Source: an uncultured Pirellulales bacterium
Lineage (GTDB): Bacteria; Planctomycetota; Planctomycetia; Pirellulales; Lacipirellulaceae
Reading direction: 5' to 3'
Length of the DNA: 6,155 nucleotides
Assembly: GCA_947258835.1 (NCBI GenBank)
Contig: CAMYJY010000132.1
Span: 1 to 6,155, forward strand
Position 1 is the first letter of the stretch. Each line of letters opens with the position of its first letter. Positions 1-4,809 of the stretch are shown here, in pieces. A program made the translations under genes and the position numbers. The notes beneath the pieces were generated by a model, which was not told where the DNA came from, did no database searches, and saw only the letters and a list, made by a program, of their open reading frames with translations.

Positions 1-19
1 GGGAATCTAGACCACTGGC

Positions 20-77
20 ACTGCTACTGGATTCCCGCCTGCGCGGGAATGACTGGAACCCCTTAATACTGCTACTG
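20..77. repeat. 10-bp direct repeats flanking the REP-like palindrome
   Basis: ACTGCTACTG occurs exactly at 20-29 and again at 68-77, one on each side of the palindrome at 31-50. The spacing is 48 bases from start to start. The pair could be a target-site duplication left by insertion of a short palindromic element, or simply part of a tandem repeat unit. Only the exact duplication is directly visible. Confidence 0.5.
31..50. repeat. REP-like palindrome (ATTCCCGC arms)
   Basis: ATTCCCGC (31-38) and GCGGGAAT (43-50) form an 8-bp perfect inverted repeat around the four bases CTGC. The sequence is the familiar intergenic palindrome found in many bacteria, which yields spurious peptides such as SHSRAGGNP when translated. 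A GGGAAT at positions 1-6 looks like the right arm of another copy cut by the window edge, so the repeats may continue to the left. The function is unknown. Such elements can be folded RNA or DNA structures, or targets of REP-associated transposases, but none is encoded here. Confidence 0.75.
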
Positions 78-94
78 AAATCGTTACCAGCGTT

Positions 95-151
95 GGGTGC
101 CACCCAGCGGGTACCCAGTATCCACTGCTGGGCGAGCCAGCAGTGGCACCC
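95..151. repeat. Nested inverted repeat (GGGTGCCAC / GTGGCACCC with inner CCACTGCTGG hairpin)
   Basis: An outer pair, GGGTGCCAC (95-103) and GTGGCACCC (143-151), brackets an inner perfect 10-bp hairpin, CCACTGCTGG (122-131) and CCAGCAGTGG (137-146), with loop GCGAG. The two pairings share bases 143-146, so they are alternative or partly exclusive folds. From memory, palindromes of the GCAGTGGCACC kind are common intergenic repeats in planctomycete genomes. That is the main, and soft, clue to the host. No gene overlaps the element. Confidence 0.7.
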
Positions 152-197
152 CAGGTCAAGTCCCAAGTCCGCACGGAGGGGCCTTTGGTTGCGGCTA

Positions 198-210
198 CCC
201 CACGCTGGGG
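198..210. repeat. Short GC hairpin
   Basis: CCCCA (198-202) and TGGGG (206-210) pair around CGC. It lies just after the larger nested repeat and is probably part of the same repeat-rich block. No T-tract follows, so it does not look like an intrinsic terminator. Confidence 0.35.
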
Positions 211-372
211 TCTTCCGAGTCTGGCTGTCCACTCCATTCGCAGATCCGCCTCGTTCGCGCCGCACTGACCAGCTGAGATGTGGAAAAACCGACCTACGAC
301 CTGGAAAAACGCCCACAAAATTGGTAAAATCTGCAACCTGGGGCATTTAGGTAAAAATATTGGATTTTTGAC

Positions 373-388
373 CCGCTCGATCGAGCGG
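373..388. promoter_or_regulatory. Perfect 16-bp palindrome, possible operator
   Basis: The bases CCGCTCGATCGAGCGG form a perfect two-fold symmetric site with no spacer. It begins at the end of a -35-like TTGACC (368-373) and lies about 190 bases before the chosen ATG of the aminoacyltransferase gene. A zero-spacer palindrome of this size suits a dimeric DNA-binding protein. With no matching -10 box and no second copy of the site in the window, an operator role is only a suggestion. Confidence 0.3.
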
Positions 389-568
389 CTGCGCATGCTA
401 GTGGATAGGGGGTATTCCCATACCTGGCGCGGTTGCAGGTAAGATCCATCGCGGAAATCAATGAGTTCAGCGGCCTTGTTCAACGAGAATCAGATTCAGA
501 CCGCGCCTGTCCAGACATGGAAAGGCGAGATGCATGGTGGCAGCGGGCCAGCTGGCGCGGCATGGCGC

Positions 569-575
569 GGGGAGG
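569..575 (+). promoter_or_regulatory. Ribosome binding site favouring the ATG at 580
   Basis: GGGGAGG ends four bases before the ATG at 580. This is the only Shine-Dalgarno-like sequence near any of the in-frame starts (TTG 433, ATG 517, ATG 562, ATG 580). The spacing is somewhat short but usable. It is the reason for choosing 580 as the start. Confidence 0.5.
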
Positions 576-579
576 CCCG

Positions 580-1926
580 ATGAGATGGTTTCCCCAACGG
601 GCCAGCAAATCCTTGCAGGTGCCCAGCGGGTGTGAGCACTTCGCCACACAATCTGCCATGCCGCCCCAGGCAATTGCCCTGCTGGAAAACTACGCCTACG
701 CGTATGGCGCAACCTACGACGCTTACCTAGCCACGGAAGACGACCGACAGTACTTCTGGTCGCCGGACCGTGCAGGCGTGGTTGGTTTCGTCCGCTGGCA
801 GCACGTGCTCAATGTGGTGGGAGGCCTGCTGGCGGCACCAGAGCATGAAGAGCAACTGCTGCGAAAATTCATCGCCTTTGCGAATCGCAACCGACTGACG
901 GTTAATTTTTTTAATCTGGGCCGCCGCGAAAAGAAAATCTTTCGCCGGCATAAGTTTCAGATCAACAAATGCACCGAAGAGTTAATCGTCCGCCTGGACC
1001 GCGTCAACTGGCAGGGAAAAGCCTACGGGTGGCTACGTCGGCAAGAGAACTATTGTCTGCGCAAAAAACTGCGCGTGGCAGAAATCGATCCTGACACCGA
1101 TCCAGAATTCTATCGCCACCAGGTCGTGCCGCAATTGGAGGAGGTCAACCGAGAACACTTGGCAGGCACGGTGCACGGCCGCGAACTTGTGTTTCTCGAA
1201 GGTCGCTTTGATCCTTGGTCATTACGGCGGAGGCGGCTGTTCATTACCTCCCAGGCAGATCGCATCTTGGCCTTTGTGATCTTAAACCCGGGTCTAGCCG
1301 GTGATTTCTGGGCCTTTGAAATCTACCGCCGACGGACCGTCGCGCCGCGTGGTGTGATCCCCTTCACCATGCTGCAGGTCATGCGCCACCTAAAAGACGA
1401 AGGCGTGCCTTATGCCTCGCTGTCCAGCGTGCCGTTTCTCCGCTGCGGTCCGCCGGTCAAGAATGACGATTTGCGATTTCAAGGCGCATGCCAGTTCTTC
1501 TGGCACGCGATGAACTGGCTGTTTGATGTCCGCGGGATCTACCATTTCAAAAGCCGCTTCCGCCCCGCCTATCGAGAGATGTATTTGGCCACCTATCCCC
1601 GGATGTCCATGCTCTCCATGTTTGCCCTGGGCGCCAGCTGGCGACTGTTTTGCATTTCGCCACTGCGGTTGGGCCGCCAGCTGGTGCATTACTGGCGGAG
1701 TCGTGCGCAACGACGGCAACTGGCCACGCCGCCGCCGCGTCCAGAGCGTAAGATTCGCGACCTCGTGCACCCGTGGTACGCCGAAAATGGCCTCGTGGAG
1801 GCCGAAGCGAGCGAGGACCCAACGCCGACGAACAAACTCAGCCTAGTAGCCCAGGCACTTGCTAAGCGGTACCCGCCGCAAAACGCCGCCAGTCCGGCCT
1901 ATCCGATGCAGGTGAAGGAACGTTGA
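580..1926 (+). CDS. Stand-alone MprF/LPG-synthase C-terminal domain protein (DUF2156, aminoacyltransferase-like)
   Basis: The protein has 448 residues from the ATG at 580. It resembles the cytosolic catalytic half of MprF-type phosphatidylglycerol aminoacyltransferases (LPG_synthase_C/DUF2156), a double GNAT-like fold that moves an amino acid from aminoacyl-tRNA to a membrane lipid. Family-like segments appear in the expected order. They are a YG..Y...YF start (residues ~42-59), the first lobe ending in the FFNLGRREKKIFRRHKF segment (~110-126), WQGKAYGWLRRQENYC (~144-159), the second-lobe EIYRRRTVAPRGVIPF (~247-262) and the terminal IYHFKSRFRP..REMYLATYP (~320-340). The MprF flippase membrane domain is absent. 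A mildly hydrophobic stretch (~342-362) and a basic tail follow the domain and could help membrane contact. In-frame TTG 433 or ATG 517 would add up to 49 residues without domain content. The gene end overlaps the opposing ligase gene. The amino acid and acceptor cannot be read from the sequence. Other DUF2156 proteins have unknown acceptors, so lipid aminoacylation is inferred. Confidence 0.8.
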   Translation: MRWFPQRASKSLQVPSGCEHFATQSAMPPQAIALLENYAYAYGATYDAYLATEDDRQYFWSPDRAGVVGFVRWQHVLNVVGGLLAAPEHEEQLLRKFIAFANRNRLTVNFFNLGRREKKIFRRHKFQINKCTEELIVRLDRVNWQGKAYGWLRRQENYCLRKKLRVAEIDPDTDPEFYRHQVVPQLEEVNREHLAGTVHGRELVFLEGRFDPWSLRRRRLFITSQADRILAFVILNPGLAGDFWAFEIYRRRTVAPRGVIPFTMLQVMRHLKDEGVPYASLSSVPFLRCGPPVKNDDLRFQGACQFFWHAMNWLFDVRGIYHFKSRFRPAYREMYLATYPRMSMLSMFALGASWRLFCISPLRLGRQLVHYWRSRAQRRQLATPPPRPERKIRDLVHPWYAENGLVEAEASEDPTPTNKLSLVAQALAKRYPPQNAASPAYPMQVKER

Positions 1927-3712
1927 ATACCTGCGGGTGTTCGGCCAGGGGATCGTCCAGCACCGCCAGCAATTCGGCTTGCTCGGCCAGGGCCCGGGGG
2001 CGGTCGACCTTGCCCGGCCCACGCTTGGGCGGCAGGCCGGCGACACAACCCACCACCGAGATGGCCAGGTAGGCCAGCGCGAAATCACGCTGCTTGTCCG
2101 CCAGCACTTGGTGGTCCTCGACAATAGCTGCCAGAAGTTGGTGCTGCGTCTCCGCGGCCGCGGGATCCCGCTCTCCCACGTAAACTAGCGCTGCCACGCC
2201 GCCGCGACGTGGGGCGTCGACAAATAGGACCGCCGCCCCTGCGCCGTGAAGCCGCTGGCAGCTGGACTGCAACTCGGCCAACGACACCTTCACACCGTGC
2301 CCCGTGCTGAGGAAGTCTTCATCCCCACGGCCAACCCAGATCAGCTCGTCGCCGACCACACGGACCAGGTCGCCCGTGTCGAGCCACTCTCCAAAATCCG
2401 GCTGGCCGACGTATCCCCGCGCGGCAAACGGCGCGGCAACGTATAACCTGCCCAGCTGCTGCTGGGCATCCACCCAGCGAACCGCTACCGAGACGCCGGG
2501 CAAGGGACGCCCCAAGGCACCGGGAATCTGAGCCGAGCCGCCCAGCAGCGTATTGAGCACCTGCTGCACCTCCGTCATCCCAAAGGCATTGGCCGTTTTT
2601 ACTGGGGCCTGCGCAGCGAATGAGCCTGTCGCTAGACAACTCCCGTCTGATTCTGGGAGAGGCTCCAAGTCTCCAGGCAGACGGCCGTGGCCGACAACAG
2701 CGGCGGCACCACTCGAAACGACGCAGCAGAGCGAAGCCAGTGCCGTCCGCACCCGTCGCACGTTGGCGGCCAGCAGCATCAAGTCTCCCAGCAGCGCCGG
2801 CCCGCAGGTGATGTGCTGTGGGGCACAACGCTCCAGCAACTTGACGAATTTTTTGGGTTTCTCCTCCAGCCACTCCGCCTGGGCCAGGAGCACCGGTTGA
2901 CGATTCCAGACCGCGTGCAACACGCTGCGCAGCCCCATGGAGTGCGACAGGGTGGGACAGATCGATCGCCCCCCGGTGAGGTCCAGGTCCATCAATCCCG
3001 CCATCTGCCAGGCCTCGGCGACTCGCAGCAAGGCCTGATCGCTATAGCGGACCAATTTTGGGCGGCCCGTGCTGCCGGAGGTGCTGAGCACCAACACCTC
3101 TCGCTCGGAGGAGACGGCCGTTGCGCTGCAGGGAGCGGACAACACCTCCGGGGTGTCCGACGGCACGTGCCAATCCAGTTCTCCGTCGAGCGAGAAAGTC
3201 GCCAGTCCCAGGGTGTCGGCCACGGCGCGGTACATGGCGTCGGCCTGCCGCAGGCGGGGGCGCGCCAGGGACTCCACGCCGCCGGCACACCACAGCATCG
3301 CGCGGCAGTTGGTGGCACGGGCCATGTCGGTCAGGCTGTCCTGATCGAAATTCATCGGCAACACGACGCGTAGCCCATGGCTCATCAGCGCCACGACCGC
3401 CGCGGCCAGCGGCACCTCGGACGTATCGGGCAGACGCGCCAACAACAACGAATCCCCCACGGCAAAACCATGCTCCGCGCACCATGCCCCTGCCCTGCCA
3501 GCGACGCGGCGGAGATCGGCCAGGCTCAATTCCAGCGGTCCGGTATGATCGGCACCTACCAGCAGCGGCCGCTGGTCCTCGTCGGGATCCTGCGACCGGA
3601 GCATCGCCGCCAAGGTCGCATACCGCCACTGCCCAGGCGGCGGCAGCTCCAGCGGCGAACGAAGCACCCAATCAAAATCATCTCCACCGATCTTTCGAGC
3701 AGGCTGCTGCAT
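1862..3712 (-). CDS. AMP-dependent synthetase/ligase (adenylate-forming enzyme)
   Basis: This 616-residue protein belongs to the ANL superfamily, which activates a carboxylate with ATP to an acyl-adenylate and usually passes it to CoA or a carrier thiol. Core motifs are in order. They are the P-loop STSGSTGRPK (210-219), AFGMTE (376-381), WLDTGDL (443-449, ribose-binding Asp448), the hinge GRGDEDFL (461-468), GHGVKVSLAEL (471-481) and GPGKVDR with the likely catalytic Lys568. All key residues are present, so it should be active. The substrate cannot be told; fatty or aryl acids are possible. The stretch 338-372 between SSGAA and AFGMTE is Gly/Pro/Ala-rich and unlike the usual helix there. No carrier-protein domain or membrane segment is seen. 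I start it at the ATG at 3712 because a promoter lies just upstream; the open frame extends to 3871 but would include the promoter and a terminator. No Shine-Dalgarno is evident. Its last 21 codons overlap the opposing aminoacyltransferase gene. Confidence 0.88.
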   Translation of the reverse strand: MQQPARKIGGDDFDWVLRSPLELPPPGQWRYATLAAMLRSQDPDEDQRPLLVGADHTGPLELSLADLRRVAGRAGAWCAEHGFAVGDSLLLARLPDTSEVPLAAAVVALMSHGLRVVLPMNFDQDSLTDMARATNCRAMLWCAGGVESLARPRLRQADAMYRAVADTLGLATFSLDGELDWHVPSDTPEVLSAPCSATAVSSEREVLVLSTSGSTGRPKLVRYSDQALLRVAEAWQMAGLMDLDLTGGRSICPTLSHSMGLRSVLHAVWNRQPVLLAQAEWLEEKPKKFVKLLERCAPQHITCGPALLGDLMLLAANVRRVRTALASLCCVVSSGAAAVVGHGRLPGDLEPLPESDGSCLATGSFAAQAPVKTANAFGMTEVQQVLNTLLGGSAQIPGALGRPLPGVSVAVRWVDAQQQLGRLYVAAPFAARGYVGQPDFGEWLDTGDLVRVVGDELIWVGRGDEDFLSTGHGVKVSLAELQSSCQRLHGAGAAVLFVDAPRRGGVAALVYVGERDPAAAETQHQLLAAIVEDHQVLADKQRDFALAYLAISVVGCVAGLPPKRGPGKVDRPRALAEQAELLAVLDDPLAEHPQVFNVPSPASDRPDWRRFAAGTA

Positions 3713-3753
3713 TTGGCTGAATAGTAACGGTTTTTTTAATCGTGCCCCAGCGG

Positions 3754-3782
3754 AGTATACCAGAATGGAGAGCTTCTGTAAT
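3754..3782 (-). promoter_or_regulatory. Candidate extended -10 promoter for the ligase gene
   Basis: Read on the minus strand, TATACT (3759-3754) is preceded directly by TGG, giving an extended -10. An ATTACA (3782-3777) matches the -35 consensus at four of six bases with a 17-bp spacer. Transcription would begin near 3747, giving a leader of about 35 bases before the ATG at 3712. This placement argues against the longer open frame that begins at 3871. Confidence 0.5.
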
Positions 3783-3809
3783 TGCTGACGGACATTGCCC
3801 AATCTGCAG

Positions 3810-3846
3810 TTTCTGAAAAAACGGCCGGAGGCCGTTCTTTCAGAAG
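3810..3846 (-). terminator. Intrinsic terminator hairpin (best on minus strand)
   Basis: Bases 3810-3826 pair with 3830-3846 around a GGA loop (plus-strand reading), 17 bp long with one A-C mismatch (3819/3837) and a terminal T-G pair. On the minus strand the core AACGGCC-TCC-GGCCGTT runs into six Ts (3821-3816), the classic rho-independent form. On the plus strand the T run is broken by a C, so termination there should be weaker. It sits upstream of the ligase promoter and would insulate that gene from read-through. No protein gene on the minus strand ends just before it. Confidence 0.65.
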
Positions 3847-3993
3847 TAAATTGAGTTGAACCAAAGTCCATCGTGAAGACTCACCCGGGGTCGATCCCCG
3901 CAGGCCCCCATTCACATGCCAATCGCCGCGGTCGTTTCCGGGCCCAAGGCCACCGCAGGTTTGCCGCAAGACTTGTCGGCCCTAGAAGTCGCC
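3816..3993 (-). ncRNA. Candidate small RNA (speculative)
   Basis: A perfect TATAAT lies on the minus strand at 4005-4000, and the strong minus-strand terminator ends near 3816. A transcript from about 3993 to 3816 would be about 178 bases, with its own hairpin (GGGG/CCCC at about 3886-3899) and a 3' terminator stem. The weakness is the -35 region: nothing near TTGACA lies 16-18 bp upstream of the -10. A 77-codon frame on this strand overlaps it but shows no recognisable protein features. I match it to no known RNA family. Confidence 0.2.
3885..3910. other. tRNA/tmRNA-end-like GC hairpin
   Basis: On the plus strand CGGGGTCGATCCCCG (3886-3900) followed by CAGGCCCCCA looks like a T-arm with a GTCGATC loop and a 3' acceptor strand ending in CCA. 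On the minus strand it reads GGGGGCC followed by GGGATCGAC, a little like a tmRNA 5' end. No complementary acceptor strand (GGGGGCC on plus, GGCCCCC on minus) was found at a suitable distance, so it is not an intact tRNA or tmRNA. It may be a remnant, an attachment-site-like scar, or coincidence. Confidence 0.2.
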
Positions 3994-4215
3994 CGTAGAA
4001 TTATACTTAAGGTGAAAACAGGTACGCCTAGCGCTAGCCAATTTGGGCCGGAAAAGCCCACTCCATCCGCCTCTCAACCAGGTTTCTTAGTGAGCCGCCG
4101 CGGTGCGGAAACGGGGGCTGTTTTCTCGGGCTTTACCGGCTTCATGGAGGCCTCGTTTTCAGTTTGAGAATTATAGATGGGCACTTGAGAGGGCTCCCCT
4201 CCCAAAATGCTCTCC

Positions 4216-4220
4216 GGGAG
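4216..4220 (+). promoter_or_regulatory. Ribosome binding site selecting the ATG at 4228
   Basis: GGGAG lies seven bases before the ATG at 4228, a near-ideal spacing. The alternative in-frame ATG at 4207 has a GAGAGGG about 13 bases upstream, which is too far. The later start is therefore preferred. Confidence 0.55.
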
Positions 4221-4227
4221 ATTCGCT

Positions 4228-4788
4228 ATGATCCCTGCCAGACCTACCCGTTACCAGTATCGTGTGGATAAAGACGATACCATCGTGTGGGTCAATGCTG
4301 CCTGGCTCGCGTTCGCACGGGAAAATAACGCTGCGGAATTGACGGATTCCTCAGTCGTGGGACGATGCCTGTGGACGTACATCGGCGACCAACAGACCTG
4401 CGATACCTACCAGAGACTTTATTCCCAAGTCAGAGATCGTCAGCAAACTGCAGTGATCCCCTTTCGCTGTGATTCTCCCCACATGCGACGCGAGATGCGG
4501 CTCACCATTTCCCAGGATGCCAAAGACGAGACATTGCTCTGTGAGAGCGTAATCGTCCAAGTCGCACCACATCGCTATTTGTCAGTGCTTGATCCCGCAC
4601 GATCGCGAACCGCGGAAACACTGACGATGTGCAGTTGCTGCAAACGCGTGTTGATTGAGCCTGAGGGCTGGGTGGATATCGAGACGTTCTGCGAAAGACT
4701 GTGCGAGCAAGGAAAAATCATTCGACCGACAACGCGTCAGTCGCTGTGTCTGCGCTGCAGCAAACTCTTAAGAACCTGCCCCAACTAG
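4228..4788 (+). CDS. Small PAS-fold protein with C-terminal CxxC pairs
   Basis: The protein has 186 residues from the ATG at 4228, or 193 from 4207. Residues ~8-110 read as a PAS-type sensor domain, with strands around YQYRVDKDDTIVWVN, the following helix WLAFARENNA, and an LWTYIGD...TYQRLYSQV segment. The C-terminal part (~134-184) has MCSCCKRV.....EGW..IETF and, about 36 residues later, SLCLRCSKLL. This is like the ICxxCKxIRD..G.W...E.......GICPxC tail seen after PAS or GAF domains in many signalling proteins. The CxxC pairs (Cys135/138 and Cys174/177) could bind zinc or act as a redox switch. There is no kinase, GGDEF, DNA-binding or membrane segment, so it is probably a cytosolic sensor or adaptor. 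It ends 21 bases before the glycosyltransferase gene, suggesting co-transcription. Signal and partner are unknown. The PAS call is from fold-like pattern, not a search. Confidence 0.75.
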   Translation: MIPARPTRYQYRVDKDDTIVWVNAAWLAFARENNAAELTDSSVVGRCLWTYIGDQQTCDTYQRLYSQVRDRQQTAVIPFRCDSPHMRREMRLTISQDAKDETLLCESVIVQVAPHRYLSVLDPARSRTAETLTMCSCCKRVLIEPEGWVDIETFCERLCEQGKIIRPTTRQSLCLRCSKLLRTCPN

Positions 4789-4809
4789 GTTCTGGAAAAA
4801 CCGCCTCGC

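Larger units (their letters stand above)
1..579. other. Non-coding leader region with repeats, upstream of the aminoacyltransferase gene
   Basis: No convincing protein gene lies here. Open frames on both strands read through palindromic repeats and give low-complexity Arg/Pro/Gly-rich peptides without a recognisable domain. The left third (about 1-210) is dense in inverted repeats. The middle (281-369) has spaced A/T tracts in otherwise GC-rich DNA. A perfect palindrome lies at 373-388. The last 200 bases, up to the ATG at 580, are unremarkable, although an in-frame TTG at 433 and an ATG at 517 would extend the gene. I see no clear sigma-70 promoter. TTGACC at 368-373 resembles a -35 box, but no good -10 follows at the proper distance. 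Confidence 0.6.
3713..4227. other. Divergent intergenic region between ligase and PAS-protein genes
   Basis: This 515-base region separates two divergently oriented genes. Its left part holds the ligase promoter, the terminator hairpin and the candidate small-RNA unit. The right part (about 4010-4227) has a 10-bp palindrome CTAGCGCTAG (4028-4037), a small TGGGC/GCCCA hairpin (4044-4060) and a GAGGG/CCCTC hairpin (4189-4201) just before the PAS gene. An 83-codon plus-strand frame at 3916-4167 lacks a ribosome site and any recognisable feature and is left out. I found no convincing promoter for the PAS gene. Confidence 0.5.

Noticed and set aside
7..483. 158-codon minus-strand open frame in the left region
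   Set aside because: It translates palindromic repeats (SHSRAGGNP-type peptide), has no domain or ribosome site, and crosses the 16-bp palindrome and A-tract region.
433..579. TTG (433) or ATG (517) as start of the aminoacyltransferase
   Set aside because: The added residues carry no domain features and these starts lack a ribosome site; GGGGAGG precedes the ATG at 580. It remains possible.
2687..3373. Long plus-strand frames opposite the ligase (also 3121-3720)
   Set aside because: They are shadows caused by high GC at third codon positions; the minus strand carries complete ANL motifs.
3713..3871. N-terminal extension of the ligase to 3871
   Set aside because: It would translate through a promoter-like element and a terminator hairpin, and family homology starts only after the ATG at 3712.
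3838..3910. Complete tRNA on the plus strand
   Set aside because: Only a T-arm-like hairpin and CCA-like end are present; no 5' acceptor strand, D-arm or anticodon arm can be drawn.
3736..3969. 77-codon minus-strand frame
   Set aside because: It overlaps the terminator and the ligase promoter, and its peptide shows no family features.
4002..4007. TATACT on the plus strand as -10 of the PAS gene
   Set aside because: The nearest -35-like TTGTCG (3973-3978) is 23 bp away, too far, and the start codon is over 200 bases downstream.
3916..4167. 83-codon plus-strand frame in the divergent intergenic region
   Set aside because: No Shine-Dalgarno, no recognisable motif, and composition unlike the neighbouring genes.
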